In this document: one piece after another, positions 1 to 7,787 of the stretch | How the letters are laid out: each line of letters starts with the position of its first letter | Numbering within the stretch: position 1 is the stretch's first letter | DNA from: Candidatus Hydrogenedentota bacterium | GTDB lineage: Bacteria; Hydrogenedentota; Hydrogenedentia; Hydrogenedentales; CAITNO01 | Direction of reading: 5' to 3' | DNA: 15,771 bases | NCBI GenBank assembly: GCA_007124105.1 | Contig: SLFT01000139.1 | Coordinates: 1-15,771, forward strand | The notes under the pieces: model-generated | Databases searched by the model: none | Seen by the model: only the letters and a program-made list of their open reading frames with translations | Told to the model about the DNA's origin: nothing | Made by a program: the position numbers and the translations under genes

Positions 1-309
1 CGCCACAATTTCGACAGGCGGCGTCCCATCTACCGCCGCCAGGATGACAGCGCCGACTTCCTCTGGCAGGGACAATCTGTAGTCAGGCGTTTCAGGATAA
101 GCGCACCCATCATCGGAAAGAAACAAGGCAATTTCCTTTTGCTGGGGATACGCCGTTTCATCATGGGCCAGCAACAGGATGTCCTTATTTCCGTTGCCAT
201 TCATATCAGCCACGGCAACGTCCCAGACGTTCTGAGGGGACATAAGCGTATACACTTGCGGCGCTGCCGCCGCGGAAATAGCTGCCAGAAATAAGGTAAA
301 ACACATCAT
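1..309 (-). CDS. Secreted FG-GAP/VCBS repeat protein (N-terminal part, cut by window edge)
   Basis: The first 103 codons are visible; the gene continues past position 1. The protein starts MMCFTLFLAAISAAAAP, a hydrophobic stretch with an Ala-rich end that reads as a Sec signal peptide cleaved near residue 16-17, so the product is exported. Residues about 29-47 (VWDVAVADMNGNGNKDILLL) match the FG-GAP/VCBS repeat, in which the DxNGNGxxD loop binds calcium and repeats build an integrin-like beta-propeller. The start at 309 is chosen because a GGAG (320-323) lies 10 bases upstream; the adjacent ATG at 306 is the alternative. It is transcribed divergently from the glycosyltransferase, with repeat element E1 between them. 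The function is unknown; such proteins are often surface adhesion or binding proteins. The frame is sure, the family fairly sure from one repeat. Confidence 0.75.
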   Translation of the reverse strand, partial: MMCFTLFLAAISAAAAPQVYTLMSPQNVWDVAVADMNGNGNKDILLLAHDETAYPQQKEIALFLSDDGCAYPETPDYRLSLPEEVGAVILAAVDGTPPVEIVA

Positions 310-364
310 ATCTTTTGTTCTCCAGTGTTTTGCGCGATCTGTTCCTGGGCGGCAATACGCCTGA

Positions 365-475
365 CGGCATCCGTCACCCCGTCAATATGGTCAATACGGT
401 CCATCGGGGGCGGCGTCATCTGTTTAGTCCAACAACGTTGTATTCGGAAGAATGTGAAATACGGCCAATACATCG
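365..475 (-). repeat. Dispersed intergenic repeat element, copy E1
   Basis: Read on the minus strand from 432 leftwards, this begins TTGGACTAA, passes through a CGCCGCCCC block and then through 9-base units of the form GACnnnATT, ending GACGGATGCCG. Copy E2 at 9907-9966 has the same order; 35 of the first 43 aligned bases agree, and E1 carries one extra 9-base unit. Weaker similarity (a CACAT block and a TGGC-GT-ATT block) extends the match outward to about 475. It fills the divergent gap between the FG-GAP gene and the glycosyltransferase gene. The 9-base periodicity makes short open frames rich in I-D or S-I, which should not be called genes. Confidence 0.6.
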
Positions 476-505
476 CCCATAATGTATCCTTATCAACAAC
501 GATTC

Positions 506-511
506 GAGGAG
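506..511 (+). promoter_or_regulatory. Ribosome binding site that fixes the glycosyltransferase start
   Basis: GAGGAG sits 6 bases before the ATG at 518. An upstream in-frame ATG at 482 would place this site inside the coding sequence and add a non-conserved MYPYQQRFEEKY leader, so 518 is preferred. Confidence 0.75.
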
Positions 512-517
512 AAATAC

Positions 518-1813
518 ATGAACATTCTGCATCTTGTTCCGGGCAGCGGCGGCACTTTCTATTGCCAGAACTGTCTGCGCGACCATCTGTTGATACGGGC
601 ATTGCGCGCCCAGGGCCATGATGTAACGCTTGCGCCGTTATACCTGCCCATGTATGGCGGCGCCACGGCGGCGGAAACCAACGCGCCCTTATTTTTCGGC
701 GGTATTGCCGTGTATGTGCGCGAAAAAGTCCCGTTTCTGCGTACGATGCCGGACTGGCTGAACCGTCTGTTAAATGCGCCGTTTTTGCTGCGGCAGGCCG
801 CCAAGCGTGAAGGTTCCACCAACGCCGCGGAACTGGGCGCCATGACCCTGTCCATGCTCGAGGGGCCGCAGGGCAACCAGACACAGGAGTTCGATCGTTT
901 TCTCCAGTGGCTGTGTTCCCAGGAAAAGCCGGATGTAATTCATATCTCGAATGCGTTGCTGCTGGGATTTGCGCCGGCCTTGCGTGAGGCGCTGGACACG
1001 CCGATTGTATGCAGCCTGCAAGACGAGGAACCCTGGGTGAGCGCCATGGGCGCGCCCTACAATGGCTTGTGCTGGGAGGCCATGACGCGCCAGTCCCAGC
1101 ATGTAAGCCGTTTTGTCGCCACCAGCCAGTGGTATGCAACACGGATGCGCGAATGCATGGCCCTTACACCGGAACGCATTCACGTCATCTATCCCGGGCT
1201 GGACGTGCCCGCAACCATGCCGGAACTACAGGCTGTGGAACCGCCCACCATCGGTTATCTGTCTCGCCTGAATCCCGCGCAGGGCTTCGCGGAACTGGTT
1301 GATGCATTCTTGAAACTGAAACAGACCCCTGGCCTGAAGACGCTCCGACTGCGCGCCACCGGCGGCGCAACCCCCGCTGATACGGATTTTGTGGACGGCA
1401 TCGAGCGGCAACTGGCCGATGCGGGCGCTGCCGAGGCGGCTGAGATACGCCGCGAATTCAATGCCGCGCCGGACGCATCGTTCTTTGGCGGCCTGACTGT
1501 TATGTCCACGCCCTCCCAAGGCGGCGAAGCATTCGGCATGCATATCATTGAAGCGATGGCGCGCGGTATTCCCGTGGTGCAGCCCGACGTCGGCGCGTAC
1601 CCGGAAATCATCCGTCCTTCCGGCGGCGGCCTGCTGTACAACCCTGATGATGAGAACGGGCTGTTCGAGGCGTTAAACGCTGTGTTGAGCGACGCTGACT
1701 ACGCGAAACAGCTGGGCGCGCAAGGGTACGCCCGGGCCCGCGAGCGGTTCAGCGTGGAACGGATGGCGCGAGACATGATAGCGCTCTATGAAGGAGTAAT
1801 ACAGACCGGCTGA
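518..1813 (+). CDS. Glycosyltransferase family 4 (GT-B fold)
   Basis: The product is 431 residues, a normal length for family 4, and has no signal peptide, so it acts in the cytoplasm or at the inner membrane face, moving sugar from a nucleotide donor to an acceptor. The N-terminal Rossmann domain opens with MNILHLVPGSGGTFYCQNC (residues 1-19), a glycine-rich acceptor-side loop, followed by RALRAQGHDVTLAPLYLP. The donor domain has IGYLSRLNPAQGF (245-257) and the diagnostic E-x7-E motif, E337 and E345, within GEAFGMHIIEAMARGIPVV. The usual lysine of the 'SRLxxxKG' segment, which contacts the donor phosphate, is Gln255 here. The start at 518 is set by a strong GAGGAG. The PQQ-like gene follows after 190 bases, so co-transcription is possible but not shown. 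Donor and acceptor are unknown; envelope polysaccharide or lipid glycosylation is a guess. Confidence 0.9.
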   Translation: MNILHLVPGSGGTFYCQNCLRDHLLIRALRAQGHDVTLAPLYLPMYGGATAAETNAPLFFGGIAVYVREKVPFLRTMPDWLNRLLNAPFLLRQAAKREGSTNAAELGAMTLSMLEGPQGNQTQEFDRFLQWLCSQEKPDVIHISNALLLGFAPALREALDTPIVCSLQDEEPWVSAMGAPYNGLCWEAMTRQSQHVSRFVATSQWYATRMRECMALTPERIHVIYPGLDVPATMPELQAVEPPTIGYLSRLNPAQGFAELVDAFLKLKQTPGLKTLRLRATGGATPADTDFVDGIERQLADAGAAEAAEIRREFNAAPDASFFGGLTVMSTPSQGGEAFGMHIIEAMARGIPVVQPDVGAYPEIIRPSGGGLLYNPDDENGLFEALNAVLSDADYAKQLGAQGYARARERFSVERMARDMIALYEGVIQTG

Positions 1814-2003
1814 CAGGAGTGTCGCTTTAACCATTCTGTTTGTCGTTGATTGCAATAGAACTTGTCGCATGAATTACAATCGTCACAAAGATTTAGTGGA
1901 CAACAACATTGTCATTGTTTTCGGTGCGCAACATGGAACTGTCTCCCCCGCAATGGTGGAATAAAAGCCTGTAGTTTACTGGTAACCCTGTCGGAATCAT
2001 GCC

Positions 2004-3281
2004 ATGACCAATACTTGGAAGAAATATTTGTTTGGGGCGCTTGTCATTGCCTGTATCGCCGCGACGGCGCTGCTCTTTCTGCCGGAACAGCAAGCCGATG
2101 ACCCAGCAACGCATGACAGTGATGTGTCTGCGCCGCCGGCTGTCCCGATAGCGCCCACAGCCCCGACCGATGCGCCCGAGACCGCGGTCAGCGAGAAAGC
2201 AACAGGAGCGGACTGGAACACCTATCACGGCGACAATGCCTTGCGCGGCGTTACGCAGTGGCCCCTGCCCGACGAGATGGTCGTGCGCTGGCATCTCATG
2301 ACAGGCGCGCCGGTGCGCGTACCACCGGTGGCTCATGACGGAATTATTTTCGCCGCCACCACGCGCGGTGAGATTATTGCCGCCGACCTGGAAGGCCGGG
2401 AGATATGGCGGCGGGAACTGACTGCGCCGGCGCCTGGCCATGAGCTGCCGCAGCCGGTATACATTGACGCGCCCATCACCGCCGTTAACGGAAAAGTATT
2501 TCTGGGGACAGACCTGGGCGATGTGTTTGCGTTGCGCGCCGACACCGGCGAGGAACTGTGGCGCGCCAACATTGGCGGGCCCGTACGCGGCGCGCCCAAT
2601 TATAATTCGGCTGGAAACCGCATATTCGTGATCGAACAGGACCTGGGCGCGTTGGTATGTCTTGACGTTGACTCGGGCGCTGAAGTCTGGCGCAGCGATG
2701 GCGTGGACCGCAGCGACGGCTCGCCCGCCATTGCCGAGGACGTGGCGGTGTTCGGCAGCTGCGCGTCGGCCCTGCACGTGGTCGCCATTGCCACAGGCGA
2801 GCGGTTGCGCGATATTCCCATCGCGAACGGCGGCGGCCAGGTTGCCGGCGGCGTGGCGCTGGTGGACGGCTTTGCCTACGCGGGCGTGCGGGACGGACGG
2901 ATCATGCGCGGCGATGTGGCGGAAGGCGCGTTCACCTGGATAACCGGCATCAGCGAAGACGAAGTGTTTGCAACGCCCGCAGTCCATGATGCATGGGTTG
3001 TCGCCACGTCGTATGATGGACGCGTTCACGCCCTTCACCGGGAAACCGGGGAAATACAATGGCAACACGACCTCCAGGGCAAACCGTCCTCTCCCATTAT
3101 CGCCGACGACAGAATTATTGTTGCCGCTGACGGCGCGCTGTTCCTGCTGCGTCTTGAAGATGGAAAACGCGTGTGGGAGCAACGTCTGTCAGACGAGATC
3201 ACCGGCCCGGCCATACTCCCGGACATGGTTGTTGTGGGCAGCGAAGACGGCGTAATCACGGCCCTCGGTCCCCCAGACTGA
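2004..3281 (+). CDS. Membrane-anchored PQQ-like beta-propeller protein
   Basis: The product has 425 residues. Residues 8-26 form one hydrophobic segment after a KK pair, read as an uncleaved anchor or signal. Residues 27-68 are an acidic, Pro/Ala/Thr-rich linker. Residues 70-425 carry about six PQQ-like propeller units with the typical 'aLd..tGe.lW' ending: ALRADTGEELWRANI near 176-190, CLDVDSGAEVWRSDG near 219-233, ALHRETGEIQWQHDL near 343-357 and LRLEDGKRVWEQRL near 382-395. The layout resembles BamB, an outer-membrane assembly scaffold, and other periplasmic PQQ-like proteins. No enzyme residues for a real quinoprotein dehydrogenase are evident, so a binding or scaffold role is likelier than catalysis. 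A weak GGAA lies 7 bases upstream of the ATG. The gene stops at TGATG, overlapping the start of the broken hexapeptide frame. The ABC pair downstream hints at an envelope role. Confidence 0.85.
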   Translation: MTNTWKKYLFGALVIACIAATALLFLPEQQADDPATHDSDVSAPPAVPIAPTAPTDAPETAVSEKATGADWNTYHGDNALRGVTQWPLPDEMVVRWHLMTGAPVRVPPVAHDGIIFAATTRGEIIAADLEGREIWRRELTAPAPGHELPQPVYIDAPITAVNGKVFLGTDLGDVFALRADTGEELWRANIGGPVRGAPNYNSAGNRIFVIEQDLGALVCLDVDSGAEVWRSDGVDRSDGSPAIAEDVAVFGSCASALHVVAIATGERLRDIPIANGGGQVAGGVALVDGFAYAGVRDGRIMRGDVAEGAFTWITGISEDEVFATPAVHDAWVVATSYDGRVHALHRETGEIQWQHDLQGKPSSPIIADDRIIVAADGALFLLRLEDGKRVWEQRLSDEITGPAILPDMVVVGSEDGVITALGPPD

Positions 3282-3568
3282 TGCATTCGGTACACGCAGC
3301 ATCCTTGATGGATGCGGTTCTTTGCTGGACGAAGACAAAGGGCGTCAGTCCGGACGTCGGGATGCTCGGTCGAGAGTGAAGTGTTACGTCGCCGCGCCAA
3401 TTGAAAAGCGTTGTTGGCGCCTGTATTGCGTACGGTGCGACCGTTGACGCCGGCGCAATGATTGCCGAAATATCCAGTGCGAATTGCCAAAGGATGAAAC
3501 GGACTTCGTACATCGGTCATAATAGGGCTGCTGTTGGAAATGATGTCCATTTACGACAGTCATCATAG
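3281..3568 (+). pseudogene. Possible remnant of a hexapeptide-repeat (left-handed beta-helix) protein, interrupted by TGA
   Basis: A single frame runs from the ATG at 3281, which overlaps the stop of the propeller gene (TGATG), to a TAG at 3566. Its only interruption is a TGA at 3377-3379. After that stop, codons 3413-3466 read VGACIA, YGATVD and AGAMIA in series, then SYIGHN and AVGNDVHL. This is the [LIV]-G-x4 periodicity of hexapeptide acyltransferases and of the C-terminal tails of sugar-nucleotide transferases. Before the stop, DAVLCWTKTKGVSPDVGMLG is loosely similar. At about 95 codons it is far shorter than a complete enzyme. TGA ends other genes here (propeller and glycosyltransferase), so reassignment is unlikely and a decayed fragment is the simplest reading. 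A hairpin at 3299-3315 lies within its start, which argues against active translation. A chance pattern cannot be excluded. Confidence 0.33.
3299..3320 (+). terminator. Weak terminator-like hairpin after the propeller gene
   Basis: GCATCC (3299-3304) and GGATGC (3310-3315) form a perfect 6-bp stem around a 5-base loop, 18 bases after the propeller stop codon, followed by GGTTCTTT. The T run is short, so termination may be partial. If active, it separates the propeller gene from the ABC pair. Confidence 0.35.
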
Positions 3569-3712
3569 TTACGGCCGCGGCGATTATGTTGCGCGCTTGT
3601 CCTGCTTGGTGCGCATGACGCGTACCAGCCCGTTGTCAACCGACAGCGCGCGTAAAGCGTCTGATTGTACACGCCCCAGGCAAGCAACAGAAGGCATGAG
3701 GGAGCGTAATCC
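3569..3712. other. Rest of the intergenic gap before the ABC pair
   Basis: With the remnant frame before it, this makes 431 bases without an intact gene. The part from 3569 holds no convincing reading frame, promoter or repeat that I can see. It ends in GAGGGAG (3698-3704), the ribosome binding site of the ATPase gene. Confidence 0.5.
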
Positions 3713-4399
3713 ATGAGTCAGAATACCCTGCTTCTCGAATTAACCGGCGTTGTCAAGGAATATCCCGCCTCCCCTGAACCGCTTCGTGTGTTGCATGGGA
3801 TAGATTTTTCTCTTGACGCGGGGGAATGCGCGGCTATCCTGGGGCCGTCGGGGTGTGGCAAGAGTACACTGCTCAATGTAATGGGCTCGCTCGACTTGCC
3901 CGACGCGGGGACGACGCGAATTCGCGGCAACGATATCGCCGCCATGAACGCCGCCGAACTGGCGCGACTGCGCAATCATGAGATTGGCTTCGTATTTCAA
4001 CTGCACCATCTGCTTCCCCAATGCACCGCGCTCGAGAATGTCTTGATTCCGGCAATGGTTCATGAACATCGCGACAGGGCCAGGGAACAGGCGTTGCGGC
4101 TGCTCGAACGGGTGGGGCTGCGGGAGCGGCGCCACCACCGTCCGGGCGAATTGTCCGGCGGTGAACGGCAGCGCGTGGCCGTGGCGCGCGCGCTCATTAA
4201 CAATCCCGCGCTGTTGCTGGCCGACGAGCCAACCGGCGCATTGAACGAAGAGGCGGCAACCGAACTGGCCGACCTGTTGCTTGAACTGCGTCGCGAGCGA
4301 AACATGGCCATTGTCGTTGTAACCCATGCCCGCGACCTGGCGGAACGCTTTGCGCCCCTTTATCAACTGCATGGCGGCAGACTCGAGCGCCGGGAGTAA
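3713..4399 (+). CDS. ABC transporter ATP-binding protein, LolD/YbbA/MacB type
   Basis: The 228-residue product is a complete stand-alone nucleotide-binding subunit, about the length of LolD, and sits on the cytoplasmic face where it hydrolyses ATP to drive the neighbouring permease. Visible motifs are Walker A GPSGCGKS (44-51), Q-loop Gln96 in GFVFQLHHLLPQ, signature LSGGE (147-151) followed by RQRVAVARAL, Walker B LLLADE (167-172) with catalytic Glu172, D-loop TGALN (174-178) and switch His205. The 'FQ-x-HHLLPQ-x-TALENV' stretch is typical of the LolD/YbbA/MacB group, whose members work by mechanotransmission at the inner membrane rather than by classic import. GAGGGAG sits 8 bases before the ATG. 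The permease gene starts 5 bases after the TAA, and its ribosome binding site lies in the last codons of this gene, so the two are translated together. The exact substrate cannot be told. Confidence 0.95.
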   Translation: MSQNTLLLELTGVVKEYPASPEPLRVLHGIDFSLDAGECAAILGPSGCGKSTLLNVMGSLDLPDAGTTRIRGNDIAAMNAAELARLRNHEIGFVFQLHHLLPQCTALENVLIPAMVHEHRDRAREQALRLLERVGLRERRHHRPGELSGGERQRVAVARALINNPALLLADEPTGALNEEAATELADLLLELRRERNMAIVVVTHARDLAERFAPLYQLHGGRLERRE

Positions 4400-4404
4400 G
4401 CGCC

Positions 4405-7400
4405 ATGACCCTTGTTACACTGATTGCCCAGGGAATCCGTTACCACAGACGCCTGTATCTGGGCCTCCTCGCGGGCGTCGTCATCGCGTGCGCCGCGTTG
4501 ACAGGCGCGCTCGCGGTGGGCGACTCTGTGCGGCAAACCCTGTTTTGGATCGCGGAAGCGCGTCTGGGCGCGGTGGGACACGCCCTTGACTGGGGAAACC
4601 GCTATTTTGATGCGGCGCTGGCGACAGCAGTGGATGCGGCACTTGTCGAGACAGGGCATATCGAAATGTCGGAAACAGCCCACCCCGGTATTGCGGCTGT
4701 CTTTGCGTTGCGCGGCATGGCGGAGACGTCTCCCGGACATGCGCAATCTGGAAGACGTCTGAACCGCGCTTATGTGTATGGCGTGGACGCCGGCTTCTGG
4801 ACGCTTGCGCCCGAGGGCGCTGCCGTTGTTGCGCCGCCAGGGCCACAGGAAGCGCTCATCAATGAATCGGTAGCGCGTACGCTGGGGCTGGCGGCGGGAG
4901 ATGATATGTTGTTGCGGCTGGTGCGGCCGTCCGCCATGCCCCTGGAAGCGCCCTTGTCCCGGGGCGATGAAGGCGATACCGCCGTGGCGCGGGTGCGGGT
5001 GGCGGCGGTGTTGTCCGAAGCGCAGTGGGGCCGCTTTTCGCTGGTTACCGACCAGGCCATGCCCGCGAACATTTTTGTTGACCAGGCGTGGTTGGGACAC
5101 TTGACGGGCATGATCGGCAAGGCAAACCTGTTGCTTGCGTCGGACGCCATTGACGGCGATCTGCTGCAAGATTGTATCGCCGCTGCCTGGAAACCTGAAC
5201 ACGTGGGCTATCGTTTCAGGGAACATCCCTCGGGCATTATCCAACTGGAATCAGAGCGATTGTTTATTGAGAGCGCCGTGACAGAGGCGGCGCAACGCGC
5301 GGGGGACGCCCGGCCCCTGTTGCACTACTTGGTAAACGAGATCAGGACAAAAGAACATGCCACGCCGTATTCCTTTGTCACGGCGGGCATCGCTCCCGAT
5401 GACACGCCGGATGGCGCCGTGTGCGTGAATCAATGGTTGGCGGATGCGCTGGACTTAGGCTCGGGAGATACAGTGACCATCACCTGGAACGAACCGCTGC
5501 CGTCCGGAGAATTCAAGGAACACACCACGGAAGCGCAGGTTCATCAGGTGGTGCCGATGGCGGCGTTACAAGTTGAACGCGATCTGACGCTGGACTTTCC
5601 CGGCCTGAGCGATGTGGACACCTGCCGCGACTGGGATATCGGCTTGCCCCTGGACGAAGAGAAACTGCAAGACGAAGAAAACGAAGCGTACTGGAACGAG
5701 TACCGGCAGACGCCGAAATTGACAACCTCTTTTGAGACCGGCAGCCGCTGGTGGGGCAGCCGCTTCGGAACCGTGATGGCGCTGCGTTTCACGGAGAAGA
5801 ACGCGGACGTGGATGAACTGTCTCGGGCGTTGCGTGAAACGCTCGATCCCGCGGTCATCGGACTGACATTCATGCCTGTTCGCGAAAACGCGCGCCGCGC
5901 CGTCGAGCAGGCCATGGACTTTGGCGGGTTGTTTATCGGCATGAGCATGTTTCTGATTGCCGCTGCGCTTACGCTGCTTGCGCTGCTTTATGCGCACGGA
6001 TTGCAGACGCGCGCAAACGAGATAGGCGCATTACTCGCTGTAGGGTGGACGCCCCGCCGTGTGCGCGCCTGGCTGCTCCTCGAATCACTACCGGTAATTT
6101 TGTGCGGCAGCGTCGTGGGCGCCGTGGGCGGCTTATGGTATGCGCGGCTGCTGCTGTTCGGGCTGACCCAGTTCTGGCCCGACGCGGTAGCCGGCGCCCC
6201 CTTGCGGTTCCATCTGGTCCCTGCGACACTGGTACAAGGCGCCGTGAGCGCGGCCTTGTGCGTGTTCGCGGTCATACTGATATGTTCCATACGGGCATGT
6301 CGCCGTCCGGCGCGCGAGTTGCTGCAACGAGATTTCGCGTCAACAACAGCAGCGCCCCACACAAGGGAACTTCCGTTTATGTTCCTTTGCGCGGTACTGT
6401 TGCTTGTGTTGGCGTTTTCTTCGTATCAAGCGTTCTTCGGCGCTGGAGACAACCCGACGCCGTGGTTCTTTGCGTCCGGCGCGGCGGCGTTGGCGACAGC
6501 GCTGACCGCCTATGGCCTGTTTCTGGGCCGGCTGATACGCAAGCCCGCGCCCGCCCATCTCCGGTTGTGGCGGCTGATCCTGGCGCAACTGGCGCGGCGG
6601 CGCAGCCGCAGCGTCGGCGTCGCCCTGGTCACCGGGTGCGGCGTGTTCATGATCGTCTCCGTATTCGCCATGCAGGCCGCCATGACTTTCGATGTTGCGC
6701 AGCCCGCATCGGGCGCGGGCGGGTTTACGGTCTTCGCCTCTTTGACAACGCCAGTCCGCGGCAGCGACGACACGCCGCTGGGCTTTTCCCGGGACAGCGT
6801 TGTGCCCTTGCGCGTATGGGACGGCGATGATGCGGGGTGTCTGAATCTGAACAGGGCGCAGCAACCGCGCCTCTACGGCGTGGCGCCCCGCGCATTGAGT
6901 GAACGCGGCGCTTTTGCGCCACAGGACGCCGTTGCCGATCTGTGGTCGTTGTTGGAACTGCCCCTGGAAGACGATGTGATCCCCGCGCTGGTGGGAGATA
7001 CGGACACAGCGCTGTGGGGGCTGGAGGCAACAACCGATCCCGTGCGCGGCGCCGAGTTCGAGTACCCCGGCGACACGGGCGAAACGTTCCGCGTACGCGC
7101 CGTTGGCAGGCTGCCCATGCGCCTGTCCCTGTTCCAGGGCGCCATGCTCATTTCCGAGGAGCAGTTCACGCGCATGTTCCCCCACGAAGGCGGGTACCGC
7201 GCGTTTCTGGTGGACACGGACGCCCCGGAGGATACGGCGGCGCAACTCAACCAGGAGTACAGGCGTCTGGGCATGGAGGCGGCGCCATCGGTGGAACGGT
7301 TGCGCGCGTTTTACGCCGTGGAACGGGCCTATCTTGCCATGTTCCTCGTACTCGGCGGCATCGGCATGATGCTGGGCGCGGGCGGCGCCGCCGTCATCGC

Positions 7401-7707
7401 ATTGCGCAACATGGCCGAACGCCGCGCCGAGTTTGCGCTGCTCGTGGCTGTTGGCTATGAACCGCGTCTGGTACGGCGTATGGCGCTCCTGGAAAATGTC
7501 TTTCTGGTTGTACTGGGCATCCTGTTCGGATTAACCGCAGCCGCAATCGCTGTTATCCCGCTGCTGATGCAAGCGCCCACAGCAGCGAACGTGTCGGCCC
7601 TTGCCGTCATGATCCTGTGCGTAATCGCCGCGTACCTCGCCGCCGTACTCATCACGACCCGTCTCGCGCTCGGCGAAATACCCCTCGCCGCGTTACGCAC
7701 AGAATAA
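4405..7707 (+). CDS. Large FtsX-type ABC transporter permease (two FtsX modules)
   Basis: The product has 1100 residues, longer than E. coli YbbP (about 800) or LolC/E (about 400), and carries two FtsX modules. By eye there are ten membrane segments: about 14-37; 507-530, 556-580 and 610-629; 657-675 and 686-711; 737-757; 975-999, 1026-1054 and 1064-1089. Two extracytoplasmic domains follow from this, a very large one of about 470 residues (38-505) and a second of about 215 (760-972). Each FtsX module has the characteristic cytoplasmic stretch after its first helix: RANEIGALLAVGWTPRRVRAW near 538-558 and RRAEFALLVAVGYEPRLVRRM near 1006-1026. That loop couples to the ATPase. Relatives in the LolCDE, MacB and YbbAP group move lipids, lipoproteins or amphiphiles from the inner membrane. 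GGGAG lies 8 bases before the ATG. Transport of a large or lipidic substrate across the envelope is inferred. Confidence 0.92.
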   Translation: MTLVTLIAQGIRYHRRLYLGLLAGVVIACAALTGALAVGDSVRQTLFWIAEARLGAVGHALDWGNRYFDAALATAVDAALVETGHIEMSETAHPGIAAVFALRGMAETSPGHAQSGRRLNRAYVYGVDAGFWTLAPEGAAVVAPPGPQEALINESVARTLGLAAGDDMLLRLVRPSAMPLEAPLSRGDEGDTAVARVRVAAVLSEAQWGRFSLVTDQAMPANIFVDQAWLGHLTGMIGKANLLLASDAIDGDLLQDCIAAAWKPEHVGYRFREHPSGIIQLESERLFIESAVTEAAQRAGDARPLLHYLVNEIRTKEHATPYSFVTAGIAPDDTPDGAVCVNQWLADALDLGSGDTVTITWNEPLPSGEFKEHTTEAQVHQVVPMAALQVERDLTLDFPGLSDVDTCRDWDIGLPLDEEKLQDEENEAYWNEYRQTPKLTTSFETGSRWWGSRFGTVMALRFTEKNADVDELSRALRETLDPAVIGLTFMPVRENARRAVEQAMDFGGLFIGMSMFLIAAALTLLALLYAHGLQTRANEIGALLAVGWTPRRVRAWLLLESLPVILCGSVVGAVGGLWYARLLLFGLTQFWPDAVAGAPLRFHLVPATLVQGAVSAALCVFAVILICSIRACRRPARELLQRDFASTTAAPHTRELPFMFLCAVLLLVLAFSSYQAFFGAGDNPTPWFFASGAAALATALTAYGLFLGRLIRKPAPAHLRLWRLILAQLARRRSRSVGVALVTGCGVFMIVSVFAMQAAMTFDVAQPASGAGGFTVFASLTTPVRGSDDTPLGFSRDSVVPLRVWDGDDAGCLNLNRAQQPRLYGVAPRALSERGAFAPQDAVADLWSLLELPLEDDVIPALVGDTDTALWGLEATTDPVRGAEFEYPGDTGETFRVRAVGRLPMRLSLFQGAMLISEEQFTRMFPHEGGYRAFLVDTDAPEDTAAQLNQEYRRLGMEAAPSVERLRAFYAVERAYLAMFLVLGGIGMMLGAGGAAVIALRNMAERRAEFALLVAVGYEPRLVRRMALLENVFLVVLGILFGLTAAAIAVIPLLMQAPTAANVSALAVMILCVIAAYLAAVLITTRLALGEIPLAALRTE

Positions 7708-7743
7708 GCAAAATAAACAACTGCGTTTACACCGTGGCGTACA

Positions 7744-7774
7744 CATAAAAAATAAGGCGTCAGAAGATAACGCC
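7744..7774 (-). terminator. Rho-independent terminator of the ceramidase-like gene
   Basis: Read leftward, GGCGT (7774-7770), a 9-base loop and ACGCC (7760-7756) form a 5-bp GC-rich stem followed at once by TTATTTTTTATG (7755-7744). It lies about 130 bases past the stop codon of the leftward gene. In the other direction there is no T run after the stem, so it serves the minus strand. Confidence 0.5.
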
Positions 7775-7787
7775 GGCATAACCAATC

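Noticed and set aside
306..1142. 278-codon minus-strand frame over the glycosyltransferase and E1
   Set aside because: It is mostly antisense to the conserved glycosyltransferase. Its end (MDRIDHIDG) is just the translation of the 9-base repeat.
1820..1885. Sigma-70 promoter before the propeller gene (TTGATT-17-ATGAAT)
   Set aside because: Only 3 of 6 bases match the -10 consensus, so it is no better than background.
1885..1935. Possible third copy of the E1/E2 element (TTTAGT...CAACAACATTGT)
   Set aside because: Only a short part resembles E1's TTTAGTCCAACAACGTTGT, the CGCCGCCCC and 9-base units are missing, and gaps are needed. It is too weak to call.
1893..3182. 429-codon open frame on the minus strand across the propeller gene
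   Set aside because: It is a shadow of the plus-strand gene. Its composition is rich in R, A, H and V with no recognisable domain, and the plus frame has clear PQQ-like repeats.
3377..3379. Selenocysteine or reassigned TGA in the hexapeptide frame
   Set aside because: TGA clearly ends the propeller and glycosyltransferase genes, and no convincing downstream SECIS-like hairpin or selenoprotein family fit is visible. Decay is simpler.
4363..7245. Long minus-strand frames across the permease (4363-5244 and 6340-7245)
   Set aside because: They are Arg/Ala/His-rich shadows in GC-rich DNA, without membrane segments or motifs, opposite a well-supported permease gene.
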